From a virus: DNA of 64,000 nucleotides. Within the stretch, counting starts at the first letter, position 1. Each line of letters begins with the position of its first letter. The notes beneath the pieces are model-generated. The model was not told the DNA's origin and ran no database searches. It saw only the letters and a program-made list of their open reading frames with translations. Below are positions 31,401-39,181 of this stretch, piece by piece. The stretch is taken from IMG/VR virus record IMGVR_UViG_3300027917_000034, positions 17,892 to 81,891 of that record, one strand, 5' to 3'. Position numbers and translations under genes: made by a program.

Positions 31401-33266
31401 GCGAAGGCATACGAGCGCTACGCATTCGTGAAGCAGATGCTCTCCCGCCGCGCCACGCTCCGCGCGGATTTCGAGAAATTCATCACGCGCCAGTACGAGA
31501 AGCGGGAGGGGACTCCTGGGAAATTCACGTTCGACCAGGGGTGGATTCCGGAGGGAGCGGAGGCACGGGAGAAGACCCACGAGACCTTGACGCTCACGGC
31601 TCGCGATTGGGCGCTCCGGGAGTTTGGATCTTCGGCACTGAAGCCGCACAAGGACTACCCCGAGTACATCCTCGTCCGGGTGACGCGCGACGAGCCCGTC
31701 ACCAAGGTCCAGGAATTTCTCGCCAAGATGGGCGTGGAGCCGGTGCAGACGGCTCCCGGTGGAGGCCCGCTGCCGACCACGAACCCAATCATGGGTACCA
31801 ACTACAACAGCGTCATCGTGCGTGTGTCGGACCTCGAAAAGACGGTCACGCGCAAGGTGGAGATCAAGCAAGAGAAGGGGCAGAAATTCGCGAACCACAA
31901 GGGCGCCCCGACCTACTTCTCGGCCGCGCTCGCTCCGCCGGCTGCTCCTGGGGACGTCAAGGCGTTGGCCACGGCGCACACGGAGAAGCTGGGCTCCCTC
32001 GGCAAGAATTTCACCCTGGACGCCGACGCTGTGGAGCAGCAGACGGCCTCGGTCCAGCGGGTCATCTCTCCGGAGGGGGAGACCTACTACACCGTCCATT
32101 TCAAGCTCCGCAAGCCCTACTGGAAGCCGCTCATGAACGCGGGCAAGTCCGGGGCGTACACGTGGCCCCTCGGAGCCTACGACGAGACGCAGGACGCCCT
32201 CGTCGCGTCGTCCTACCAGGGCGGCGCTCACTCGGAGTCGGGGCGAGTGTTCACGTCCGGCAAGCACAAGATGGTCATCCTCGGGGACTCCTCTCAGTGG
32301 GCATTCCGTGGTTCCGTCTACGCGGACATCCACGTCAAGGGGAGCACCAGCGTTCTGTCGGCTCTGACGACGCTCATGAAGATGGCCGGGCTGGACAAGA
32401 AGGTGATCAAAGATCCGACGCCCGAGGACATCGAAGTTTACAACATGACCCAGGCGCTCTGGTCGCTGTCCCCGAAGAAGCACAAGGCCCTGACCGATAG
32501 CGACTTGAACGTGGAGACGCTGCGGAAGAAGCTGAAAGGCGTCCTCACCAAGGATCAGATCGCGTCCATCCGGCAGGTCAAGGGCACGGTCGGACGCGGT
32601 GCTCCGATCATTCCGGGGCTGTGGAAGACCCTCGGCGGCGGGACACCGGACAAGCCGGTCGTTCGCTTCCTCTTCTGGACGGTCAACACGACGAGCCCGG
32701 CGCGGATTATCAAGTCGGCTGCTACGGGCATCCATGAGCGTCTGCGCCTCGGCGTCGGCGTCGGCAAGGGCACCTCGGAGTCGTCAGACATGGCGTCCGG
32801 CGGCGCAGACGCGACGACGGTGCGGATCGCCACGGTCGGCGGCAAGCATCATGGAGTCAGCAACGTCGGGAGCGTGAGCCGTCCAGTCAAACTCATCATC
32901 GCCCCGGAGATCCTGGACAGGCTGGACATCCACATCGCCAGCAATGACTCCTACGGGTGCACGAACCCGAACAACTCGAACGCTTCCTACTTCACCGGGC
33001 GCAAGGGCCTGAGCCAGGCGGTGAAGCACTTCAACGATCAGGGCAACTACGGAGGGAGCACGGAGGTCGTCATCCGTCGCGGGGTTCCGCCGGAGATGAT
33101 CAAGCGTATCTGCTGCTCGAACGAGAGCGACCGGAAAGACATTCTGGAGCGCATGGAGAAGGCCGGCGTGACGGAGTGGAACGGCTGCCCCATCGAGGAT
33201 TTCGTCGTGGTGGAGAACAACCAGGATGCAATCTATAATAAGTACCTGAAGCCGCTGGGGTACTGA
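28443..33266 (+). CDS. Giant multidomain protein with repeat array and kinase-like core (1,607 aa)
   Basis: The N-terminal 700 residues have Lys/Pro/Ala-rich linkers and five units built on L-P-D/N-x-K/R-V/L-x-x-W/Y then Y-x-x-Y-x-Y-D/E-P, with cores near residues 286, 397, 517, 585 and 663. A kinase-like segment follows: YLFKP with K790, H881-D882-x4-N887, and GID with D900, the order of ATP-binding Lys, catalytic Asp/Asn and metal Asp in HipA/PI-kinase-like folds. The C-terminal 500 residues, with EVVIRRG near 1541, may be another enzyme domain, possibly ADP-ribosyltransferase-like. It could be an injected effector; this is inference. Confidence 0.75.
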   Translation: MGMMSATVPTEARPSLMEAKGQPNPENFVPVFDWDAKRVWVWVKKAGGKVIGPTEIPHSQVKKYKGKLGWIAKKVQIIALLDPSTYDDPAYLYPPTWKPGDSLDPEQSLGKPIKAKFEPFKIEPAKPAPMEPPEGFELPPNYTIKNVTPSHVIATTPEGTDVKWIKVTDHWVHADDPTKDHEPLQASVPKKAKPKAKAKPKKKPAKSTAAAAKAAKAAATGTEAPSTPKAKPSTGKPKGKKVVSKDPEKAPHLTKYIGQVDPNGLPLVDEQPEGDFEEEEAAKGLTLLPDDRVARWRPKHGYYLIYDYDPHYGFMFSKSGEMVYPEDAKQLMDALHLTVKNGRYHKYDVAGDEKEQPGTYSAPLPPNCEPIEDKDTNGLPMVKSIPSDEWDDPQVLTLLPNSRLGRWDEVAEKYLYFEWRDILGDYNYYPTQPEQFVGLKEVQKMQAQGAAPAVTPKAPPPTKPKGKPAPVPSKATTAPIPAKKPASPPVLAGQLKPTGDKDPKGYDIGSYKGNTYSMLPDKKVGVWSASNGGYILYKYEPVGDAFYNTATVWTPPGHHKALSYVPISGVDHAQLSDSEGTDVVVLSNGKFARYEKGGWWAYKVDPTQGKKFVPTGEEIDTDTMIDLSEDPAYNTLSPAGTVDENSLPQYKVTSGASKGKVFTMLPNGEMAHYNPKSKFYRLMTFDPDIQGWEISWPKETFTLQDIDAMYLKAGATPIKHPEAPPKAKPKTAPKSKPDTGPEPEPAFVTPEGTLPDPNTLDDMGAKGLKGTTPGRTVLQDPKTGQRYLFKPAIQKFGAGKLQPYKAKSQEGFAAIAAIARPDAHVPVETVEYKGQLGTIQPMMDVDPNQPDLNGVSPNDLTDQQKVDIASEHMLDWLMSQHDSFASNFIITKEGRVVGIDKEQGWRYVNDKEHPDRLATDYKPNTEIYGEQEPYYNKFWRAFAQGKMDFNPEQMAPALAKLEAMDATKLEGVLEDYAATVTRMKGPAKAYERYAFVKQMLSRRATLRADFEKFITRQYEKREGTPGKFTFDQGWIPEGAEAREKTHETLTLTARDWALREFGSSALKPHKDYPEYILVRVTRDEPVTKVQEFLAKMGVEPVQTAPGGGPLPTTNPIMGTNYNSVIVRVSDLEKTVTRKVEIKQEKGQKFANHKGAPTYFSAALAPPAAPGDVKALATAHTEKLGSLGKNFTLDADAVEQQTASVQRVISPEGETYYTVHFKLRKPYWKPLMNAGKSGAYTWPLGAYDETQDALVASSYQGGAHSESGRVFTSGKHKMVILGDSSQWAFRGSVYADIHVKGSTSVLSALTTLMKMAGLDKKVIKDPTPEDIEVYNMTQALWSLSPKKHKALTDSDLNVETLRKKLKGVLTKDQIASIRQVKGTVGRGAPIIPGLWKTLGGGTPDKPVVRFLFWTVNTTSPARIIKSAATGIHERLRLGVGVGKGTSESSDMASGGADATTVRIATVGGKHHGVSNVGSVSRPVKLIIAPEILDRLDIHIASNDSYGCTNPNNSNASYFTGRKGLSQAVKHFNDQGNYGGSTEVVIRRGVPPEMIKRICCSNESDRKDILERMEKAGVTEWNGCPIEDFVVVENNQDAIYNKYLKPLGY

Positions 33267-33267
33267 G

Positions 33268-33690
33268 ATGGGAATTCCGTTCGAGAGAGTCTACAGGTCA
33301 AAGCGGGATGGAGACCCGCACTGGTCCATCGTCATGGGCTTGACGCCACTGCCCGGCAGGAAGGGCGTGTGGATGTGGAGGGCGAGCGAGACTCACCCCG
33401 AGATCGCCCTTCGCGGGGAGGTGTTCGAGGGTGAGGACGGCAAACTCGTCCTCGTCGGTCCCGATGGACGCCACACGTTCGAGCCCCTCACGATCGAGAC
33501 GTGGGAAGACATGCGCGATGACGTGGGAGGGTTCGAGGAAATCCGGAAGGCGATCAACACCGACACCTTCCTCCAGTCCTGGTATTGGGACGAATTCGCG
33601 CACGACGGGGCAGGCAATGAGATAGGCCAGGCCGAAGTGCTCGCCCGGCTGACAGAGCGCGAACGTCCCGACGAGCGCGCCGAATCGTGA
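33268..33690 (+). CDS. Hypothetical protein following the giant gene (140 aa)
   Basis: Starts one base after the stop of the giant gene, so it is certainly co-transcribed. A beta-rich N-terminus precedes a helical acidic C-terminus. It could be a partner or chaperone of the giant protein, judged only by position. No family is recognised. Confidence 0.6.
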   Translation: MGIPFERVYRSKRDGDPHWSIVMGLTPLPGRKGVWMWRASETHPEIALRGEVFEGEDGKLVLVGPDGRHTFEPLTIETWEDMRDDVGGFEEIRKAINTDTFLQSWYWDEFAHDGAGNEIGQAEVLARLTERERPDERAES

Positions 33691-33965
33691 CCCGCACGCT
33701 GATCGTCATCGTTCCTTCCACGCGCGTCCCGGCGTCGGAGTTTGTGACCATCCTGTCTGCCAACGGCATCGACACTATCAGCCTCGGCACGGGGACTGCG
33801 AAGGTACGGACAGCGCAGGGCCGTGAGAACAGGGTTGCGGGCGCGCTCGTAGCTGCTATCCTGTCGGCCGATCTGAGGCGTGCCAGAGCGCACGCGAAGC
33901 TGTGCGGTGTGCATCTCTCGACCCTCGAAATAAACGGGTGCCCTTCAAGAGCAAACGTGGTATAG
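33687..33965 (+). CDS. Small hypothetical protein (92 aa)
   Basis: GTG start in a GTGA overlap with the preceding gene. The N-terminus (TLIVIVPSTRVPASEFV) and a helical second half suggest a small alpha/beta fold. Its last codons overlap an extended -10 box TGG-TATAGT at 33957-33965 that probably drives the next gene. Confidence 0.5.
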   Translation: MTRTLIVIVPSTRVPASEFVTILSANGIDTISLGTGTAKVRTAQGRENRVAGALVAAILSADLRRARAHAKLCGVHLSTLEINGCPSRANVV

Positions 33966-33999
33966 TCCCCCCATGGATGTTGGGAGTGATCGCTCCCAT
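33957..33999 (+). promoter_or_regulatory. Extended -10 promoter and palindrome before the H1-like gene
   Basis: TGGTATAGT at 33957-33965 is a strong extended -10 without a good -35. GGGAGTGATCGCTCCC lies about 20 nt after it, a near-perfect dyad that could be an operator or leader hairpin for the gene at 34018. Confidence 0.45.
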
Positions 34000-34017
34000 G
34001 GATAAGGAGATCGGACG

Positions 34018-34488
34018 ATGGCAAACGAGACGTCCCAAGTCGCAGGTGTGGCCGAAGCCGTGAAGAAGGCGAAGGGGAAGCCGGCGAAGAAGCGCAGCAA
34101 GGCCAAGGCGAAGCCCCCGAAGGCGACCAAGGCGCGGAAGAAGAAGGGCGCCACCCCCAGGAAGAAGGCCCCGAAGATGACCTCCGAGAAGACAGCCCCG
34201 ACGAGCGGGCAGAGCGGGCCGCCCATAGAGCTTTCCGTGGAGGGCCTCAACACGAAAGAGGCCAAGATCTTCTCCGCGCTCAATGGCTCGGGCTCCGGCG
34301 TTCGGACGATCATGACGATCACCGAATTGGCGGCGGAGTGCTTCAAGTCGCGCGGGAAGAAGCAGGCCAACTCGTGGACGCGGAATTCGCTTCGGCGCCT
34401 CGTGCAGTCTGGCCTCGTGGAGAAGGTGGAGCGCGGCAAGTACCGCGTGTCGGACGCCGGCCGGAAGAAGCTGGCCCGCGCCGCGTAG
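34018..34488 (+). CDS. Histone H1-like tail plus winged-helix DNA-binding protein (156 aa)
   Basis: Residues 15-55 are a Lys/Ala/Pro-rich tail like eukaryotic H1 and bacterial H1-like proteins. Residues 75-155 are a winged helix (MTITELAAECF...NSLRRLVQSGLVEKVERGKYRVSDAG). Tail and wing together suggest a nucleoid-type or regulatory DNA-binding protein. It has its own promoter region and precedes DNA polymerase by 6 nt. Confidence 0.7.
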   Translation: MANETSQVAGVAEAVKKAKGKPAKKRSKAKAKPPKATKARKKKGATPRKKAPKMTSEKTAPTSGQSGPPIELSVEGLNTKEAKIFSALNGSGSGVRTIMTITELAAECFKSRGKKQANSWTRNSLRRLVQSGLVEKVERGKYRVSDAGRKKLARAA

Positions 34489-34494
34489 TCCCAC

Positions 34495-36294
34495 GTGTTG
34501 GACTACGACTTCATCACGCGGGCGGACGACCTCGACCGCATCGCGCAGGACGTCCTACAGGCGGACGTCGTAGGGCTCGATATCGAGACGACGGCCCTGG
34601 ACCCGCGCTTCGGTGACATACGTTTAGTCCAGTTGATCGTGCCTGGCGTGGAGAACGACAGCCGGGGACGCATCTACGTCATCGACCTCTTCCAGACCAA
34701 GACGCTCGGCCCGGTCCTTGCGGCCATGCGGGAGACGAGCGCAATCTTCGTCATCCACAACGCGAAATTCGAGCAGAAGTGGATGTGGTGGAAATTCCGC
34801 TTCCGCATGTGGCCGGTGTTCTGCACCTTCCGGGCGTCGGCCATGACGTACAATGGGAAGAAGGGGATCAAGCACGACCTGGACTCCGTGATCATCCGCG
34901 AGTTGGGGGAGCACCCGGTCAACACCGGGCAGGGAGCCTCTGACTGGTCGAAACCCAACCTCACGCAGGAGCAGAAAGACTACGCGGCCGAGGACGTGCT
35001 GCGGCTGCTCCGCCTCCGTGTCGCCTTGAAGGGCAAGTTGACCGAGTACGGCTTGCTCACAACGGCCCTCGTGGAGTTTGGCGTGGTGTTCGCGGAGGGC
35101 CGGACCGAGTTGAACGGCTTCGCGCTCAATCAGGAGAAGTGGAAGGCGCTGGCCGAGACGAACATAGAGGCCCGCACACGTGCGCGGGAGGAGCTACTCT
35201 ACGAGCTACCTCACCCCAAGGATCAACTCGCCCTGCCCGGGTTCGGCGGACAGTGGAACGTGGACTCTCCACAGCAGATGCTCGCCTCCCTGCAACGGCT
35301 CGGCCTCAAGATCGAGAACACGCCCGAGATCGTGCTGGCGCAGCACGCGGGCAAGTACCCCCTCGTGAAGAAGGTGCTGGACTACCGGCACATCGCCCAG
35401 CGCGTCAAGACGTTCGGAATGACGTTCCTGCGGCACATCGACGCGGACGGGCGCATCCACCCCGAGTATTTCGGGCTGCTCGTCACAGGGCGCTACAGCG
35501 CCAACAAGAGCATGCAGCAGATACCCCGGGGCGCGGAATTCCGGGACTGTTTCGAGCCCCTGGAGGGGAGGCGCCTGGTAGGTGCGGACTACTCCGGGAT
35601 CGAGATGCGCCTGTGCGCGGAAATCTCCGGGGACAAGGCGCTCACGCTGGTCTTCGTGAACGGGGAGGACGCGCACCGGGCGACGGCTGCGGTCATCATG
35701 GATATCGACCCATCGCAGGTGTCGAAAGGCGACCGCCAGAACGCCAAGCCCGTCAACTTCGGGTTCATCTACGGCATGATGCCCGACAAACTCATCCTCT
35801 ACGCCATGAGCAACTACGGCGTGACCCTGACCCCACACCAAGCGAAGACCTATCGGAAGCGCTATTTCGAGCGCTACGAGGGAATCGGCCACTGGCACAA
35901 GAGGGTGCTTCGGGACGGGCAGCGGAACGGCTTCTCCAGGACTCTCTGCGGGCGTATCCGCTACCTGGACCCGAACGAGGCGTTCAACGAATTCTACAAC
36001 ACCCCTGTCCAGGGTTCCGGGGCGGACGCTCTGAAGACCTCGCTGGCCATCGTGCAGGACGCACTGGACGCGCGGTACGGCATCACCCCAGCCGAGACAC
36101 CGGATGGCCCGGTCCAGATCGTCCACCACGTGCACGACGAGATCATCCTGGAGGCGGACGACGACCACGAGATGGTGGCGGACACGGAGCGGTTGCTCCA
36201 CGACGGGATGAAGGAAGGCATGGAGAAATTCGTCAAGACCGTGCCTGTTGTGGTAGACCCGTCCAACGGGCGATCGTGGGCTGAGATACATTGA
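34495..36294 (+). CDS. DNA polymerase I-type, family A (599 aa)
   Basis: The 3'-5' exonuclease motifs are DIETT (Exo I, near residue 29), IHNAKFEQKW (Exo II) and YAAEDV (Exo III). Polymerase motif A is GADYSGIEMRL, motif B is RQNAKPVNFGFIYG with phenylalanine at the nucleotide-selecting position, and motif C is HVHDEI. There is no 5' nuclease domain. This is the replicative polymerase of the phage. GTG 34495 starts it; TTG 34498 follows directly. Confidence 0.95.
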   Translation: MLDYDFITRADDLDRIAQDVLQADVVGLDIETTALDPRFGDIRLVQLIVPGVENDSRGRIYVIDLFQTKTLGPVLAAMRETSAIFVIHNAKFEQKWMWWKFRFRMWPVFCTFRASAMTYNGKKGIKHDLDSVIIRELGEHPVNTGQGASDWSKPNLTQEQKDYAAEDVLRLLRLRVALKGKLTEYGLLTTALVEFGVVFAEGRTELNGFALNQEKWKALAETNIEARTRAREELLYELPHPKDQLALPGFGGQWNVDSPQQMLASLQRLGLKIENTPEIVLAQHAGKYPLVKKVLDYRHIAQRVKTFGMTFLRHIDADGRIHPEYFGLLVTGRYSANKSMQQIPRGAEFRDCFEPLEGRRLVGADYSGIEMRLCAEISGDKALTLVFVNGEDAHRATAAVIMDIDPSQVSKGDRQNAKPVNFGFIYGMMPDKLILYAMSNYGVTLTPHQAKTYRKRYFERYEGIGHWHKRVLRDGQRNGFSRTLCGRIRYLDPNEAFNEFYNTPVQGSGADALKTSLAIVQDALDARYGITPAETPDGPVQIVHHVHDEIILEADDDHEMVADTERLLHDGMKEGMEKFVKTVPVVVDPSNGRSWAEIH

Positions 36295-36302
36295 GTTTGC
36301 CA

Positions 36303-36331
36303 TTGACTATCCCCCGCCTTGCTGGTAGTGT
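36303..36331 (+). promoter_or_regulatory. Promoter for thyX and bS21 operon
   Basis: TTGACT at 36303-36308, 17 bp, TAGTGT at 36326-36331 preceded by TGG; start near 36338 and a good GGGAGG before ATG 36353. Confidence 0.6.
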
Positions 36332-36352
36332 GGCGGCTCTGGGAGGGGAACC

Positions 36353-37000
36353 ATGCCAGAGTTGATAGCGCCGCAGTACGTCATCCTGGAGTGCCCAGAC
36401 AACGCCGCCCTCAGTATCGAGCGCGCGGCCCGGACCTGCTACAAGAGCGAGGACAAGATCACGGAGGGGTCGGCCGAGAAGCTGACCAAGGGCCTCATCG
36501 AACGCGGCCACCACGCGATGGTCGAATTCGGCGGATGGATCGTGGTCAAATTCTTCTCCAACCGGGGCTTCACGCACGAGTTGGTCCGGCACCGCATCGC
36601 CAGCTTCGCGCAGGAGAGCACCCGCTACTGCAACTACGGCAAGGGGAAGTTTGGCGGGGCGATCACGTGCATCGACCCTTCGGCTATGCTGGAGGCCAAG
36701 ATCAAAGACCCGGAGAAGCGTGCCGAATACAAGGCACACCTCATCGAAACGTGGGCCATCTGCGAGGAGCGCTACATGGACCTCGTGGGTCGTGGCTGCC
36801 CGGCTGAGATCGCCCGCGAGGGGCTGCCCATCGGCGTGAAGGCCGAGATCGTGATCGGGGCGACCGTCCGGGAGTGGCGCCACATCTTCTCTCTTCGGTG
36901 CTCAAAGAAGGCCCATCCCCGCATGCGTGAATTGATGATCCCGCTCCGCGATGAGCTACGCGATCGGCTTCCGGTCGTGTTCGATGACCTCGGAGAGTAG
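36353..37000 (+). CDS. thyX: Flavin-dependent thymidylate synthase ThyX (215 aa)
   Basis: Residues 79-92 read RHRIASFAQESTRY, the RHRx7S signature that binds FAD and dUMP. The length of 215 is typical. The enzyme methylates dUMP to dTMP using methylene-tetrahydrofolate and NADPH, supplying thymidine for phage DNA. It heads an operon from the promoter at 36303 and abuts the bS21-like gene, whose ATG follows its stop directly. Confidence 0.96.
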   Translation: MPELIAPQYVILECPDNAALSIERAARTCYKSEDKITEGSAEKLTKGLIERGHHAMVEFGGWIVVKFFSNRGFTHELVRHRIASFAQESTRYCNYGKGKFGGAITCIDPSAMLEAKIKDPEKRAEYKAHLIETWAICEERYMDLVGRGCPAEIAREGLPIGVKAEIVIGATVREWRHIFSLRCSKKAHPRMRELMIPLRDELRDRLPVVFDDLGE

Positions 37001-37279
37001 ATGGACCAGTACCCGCCGCCCCCTATCGAGCCCGGAGAGCCCTACCGCCGGGAGCACGACACTGTTGTCCTGAAGCCGCTGGAAGTGGTGGTCGTAGATG
37101 GTCGGCTGGACAAGGCGATCCGAAAACTCAAGAAAAAGATGTCCACCGAGGGCGTCCTGAAGGAATTGAAGCGGCGCCGCCGGGCCACCAAGCCCAGCGA
37201 TGCAAAGCGCCGGAAACGGATCGACGCAGCACGTAGACGGCGGAAGCGAGAGCGAGCCGCCGCGAAGAGGAAGGCATGA
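37001..37279 (+). CDS. Ribosomal protein bS21 homologue (92 aa)
   Basis: From about residue 28 the sequence VVVVDGRLDKAIRKLKKKM, then TEGVLKELKRRR and a basic helical tail follow the bS21 pattern: a short strand, an amphipathic helix with paired basics, the G-x-L-x-E-x-R-R-R turn and an Arg/Lys-rich C-terminal helix. A 27-residue proline-rich extension precedes it. bS21 binds the small subunit near the mRNA exit and anti-Shine-Dalgarno region; phage copies may bias host ribosomes toward phage messages. Confidence 0.82.
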   Translation: MDQYPPPPIEPGEPYRREHDTVVLKPLEVVVVDGRLDKAIRKLKKKMSTEGVLKELKRRRRATKPSDAKRRKRIDAARRRRKRERAAAKRKA

Positions 37280-37761
37280 AAGGGAACGGCAGGAAGGGCA
37301 ACGACAAGCGGACTCCCATCGACCATTGGGAGACCTTGAAGGTGCTCCACAGCGACTCCAAGCCGGTCGGCAGGGACGGCGACCTTGGGGTTGTGATCGA
37401 AGTCCAGCGGCCCGTGTTCGAGGGAGGCAGAACAGGGCGCTCCACGATGGGCGTGATCATCCGGCGCGGTGAGCGGATGCTGCGACTGTTCTGCCGCAAC
37501 GGGGACACGCACGAAATCTCCGCGCTCCGGGACATGCTGGCGGACCTCCCGGACACGGTGCTGGACGAGTACGCCTCGGAGTACGACACGCTCCGGGCCG
37601 AGAACGACCCTCCCCCGCGCGAGAGGGGCGGTGGTGGTCGGGAACGAGGTTCCGGACCGCGCCCCGGTGAGGTGGGCGGGGGCCTGAGCCGGTTCTCCGG
37701 CGAATCCAAGCGGGACCGCAAGCGGCGGAAGCGCCAGGAGCGGGAGCAGGACCACGGATGA
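37276..37761 (+). CDS. Hypothetical protein with Gly/Arg-rich tail (161 aa)
   Basis: An N-terminal beta-rich domain (LGVVIEVQRPVFEGG, MGVIIRRGERMLRLFCRNGD) is followed by a helical segment and a disordered Arg/Gly/Pro tail from about residue 115. It overlaps both the bS21-like gene and the DUF3850-like gene (ATGA each). The basic tail and context suggest RNA or nucleic-acid binding, but no family is recognised. Confidence 0.6.
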   Translation: MKGNGRKGNDKRTPIDHWETLKVLHSDSKPVGRDGDLGVVIEVQRPVFEGGRTGRSTMGVIIRRGERMLRLFCRNGDTHEISALRDMLADLPDTVLDEYASEYDTLRAENDPPPRERGGGGRERGSGPRPGEVGGGLSRFSGESKRDRKRRKRQEREQDHG

Positions 37762-38033
37762 AAGAGCACGACCTCAAGACCTGGCCCAATGAGTTTTCCG
37801 CCGTCGCGGATGGCAGCAAGCGATTCGAGTGGCGGAGAGACGATGGGCGCGGGTTCGAGGTCGGGGACGTGCTCATCCTGCACGAGTGGGAGCCGACGCC
37901 CGGGAAGTACACCGGCCGCGTGCTTCGGGCCACGGTGACGTACCTGCTCCGGGGGCCAGCCTTCGATGCGCCGAGCGGCTACGTGATCATGTCCATCCTG
38001 CCCGACCCTCTGGGGGAGCCGTGGAACGTGTGA
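37758..38033 (+). CDS. DUF3850/ASCH-like PUA-fold protein (91 aa)
   Basis: The pattern HDLKTWPNEFSAVADGSKRFEW, then GFEVGDVLILHEW and YVIMSIL, matches the DUF3850 family, small ASCH-related PUA-like domains thought to bind RNA or modified nucleotides. Its position directly after bS21 and a basic-tailed protein suggests a group of RNA or translation-related proteins. ATGA overlap upstream, GTGA overlap downstream. Confidence 0.8.
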   Translation: MKEHDLKTWPNEFSAVADGSKRFEWRRDDGRGFEVGDVLILHEWEPTPGKYTGRVLRATVTYLLRGPAFDAPSGYVIMSILPDPLGEPWNV

Positions 38034-38239
38034 CGCTGGACGTCTCCCCCGAGGAAGCGGCCCGACTCATAGCGGAGCTACGGGAGCGAGTGGAGAAGGC
38101 CGAGCGCCGCGCCGACCGCTGCAAAGAGTTGGCTGAATCCTCGCTCGCCATCGTGCGCCGATACCAGGACGAGCGAGAGAGTTTTCTCGCCCGCGTAGAG
38201 GCCGCGCTGCTCGGAATCGCCTCCACCTCCCAGGACTGA
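38030..38239 (+). CDS. Small coiled-coil protein (69 aa)
   Basis: GTG 38030 (GTGA overlap) gives a 69-residue, nearly all-helical protein with heptad spacing through ARLIAELRERVEKAERRA; GTG 38021 is an alternative. Near its 3' end the DNA contains GCGAGA-n6-TCTCGC (38173-38190), like the leader palindrome at 3187. No family recognised. Confidence 0.55.
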   Translation: MTLDVSPEEAARLIAELRERVEKAERRADRCKELAESSLAIVRRYQDERESFLARVEAALLGIASTSQD

Positions 38240-38288
38240 CATGCACCTACACTATCCGACAAAAATGCACGGGGGCCAACGTTTGCTC

Positions 38289-38318
38289 TTGACAGCCCCC
38301 GCCGGGGTGTGCCATGCT
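38289..38318 (+). promoter_or_regulatory. Promoter for small regulator genes at 38.4-39.8 kb
   Basis: TTGACA at 38289-38294, 18 bp, CATGCT at 38313-38318. The -10 is weak, but the -35 is perfect and lies in the only gap upstream of the gene at 38364. Confidence 0.45.
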
Positions 38319-38363
38319 GGTCTCATCGGGTCGCGGATGGGTTCCGCGAAGGAAGGAAAGGCC

Positions 38364-38831
38364 ATGACGACCAAGGCGCAACTCAAGAAGCTGGACGACG
38401 CAGTGCTCACGGGCATGCAGGCGCACGACTGCCACGGCGCGGTGAAGTGGATTCGCTACGCCGCGAACGAGACCGTCACGGGCGAACGATTCGGACGCAC
38501 GCCTTACTCGGAGGCGCAGGTGCGCGGCTCCCTGAAGCGCCTGGAGAAGGCCGACAAGGTGGAGAACCACGGTTGGTCCAAGGCGCGCTGGCGCGTCATC
38601 ACCGACGAGATGCGCGCGAAGCGAGAGGCAGCCCGGCAGGAGCGCGCCCGGTGGAACGCAGAGGCGGCGGCGATCCAGAAGGCGCTCGGCCTCGGTATGG
38701 GCGGCTTCGATGCGGACGGCGACCCGGACGGCGACGAGCACGTGACGCCGACCAAGCACGGCGGGTTGGAATTGTCCCCCCGCGCGGTGGCGGCGCTGGC
38801 CGAGATCCTCAACGTCAACGTGAGCAACTAA
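38364..38831 (+). CDS. Winged-helix-like small DNA-binding protein (155 aa)
   Basis: ATG 38364 is chosen because it lies downstream of the promoter and has AAGGAAAGG before it. Residues 15-75 look like a winged helix (YSEAQVRGSLKRLEKADKVENHGWSKARWRV), then a helical charged segment and an acidic region. Likely a regulator or nucleoid-associated protein; the layout is similar to the second half of the protein at 34018. Confidence 0.6.
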   Translation: MTTKAQLKKLDDAVLTGMQAHDCHGAVKWIRYAANETVTGERFGRTPYSEAQVRGSLKRLEKADKVENHGWSKARWRVITDEMRAKREAARQERARWNAEAAAIQKALGLGMGGFDADGDPDGDEHVTPTKHGGLELSPRAVAALAEILNVNVSN

Positions 38832-38842
38832 GGGGGCGAGTC

Positions 38843-39145
38843 ATGGCATACGAGGCAGAAGGCGAGCGCGTGTGGAACGTGGAGCGACAGGCGGACGGAT
38901 GGCCGAAGGGCATGAGCGACGAGAACAAGGCCCGGCTCACGGCGGCGGTCCAGCGCGTCCTGGAGGCGAACCCGGACGGTCTCTCGACCATGCAGATCTA
39001 CGAGACGATCAAGCGCGGTGACAAGGACGGGCGCAAGGCGTTCGTGAGCCCCCTGTGGTCGTGGCTGCTCTGCGCGACCGAGCGCGCCTGTCGTGAAGTG
39101 AACGGCACCCTGCAAGTGTGGGTCGTTCGACCGAATGCGTACTAG
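38843..39145 (+). CDS. Small hypothetical protein, helix-turn-helix-like (100 aa)
   Basis: The middle (LTAAVQRVLEANPDGLSTMQIYETIKRG) has the spacing of a winged-helix domain and is followed by a short strand end (GTLQVWVVRP). It lies 11 nt after the gene at 38364. ATG 38843 is chosen; upstream frame is a shadow. No family assigned. Confidence 0.58.
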   Translation: MAYEAEGERVWNVERQADGWPKGMSDENKARLTAAVQRVLEANPDGLSTMQIYETIKRGDKDGRKAFVSPLWSWLLCATERACREVNGTLQVWVVRPNAY

Positions 39146-39181
39146 ATCGGGCACGTCTGCCCGAAGGATAGGAGAGAGGAC

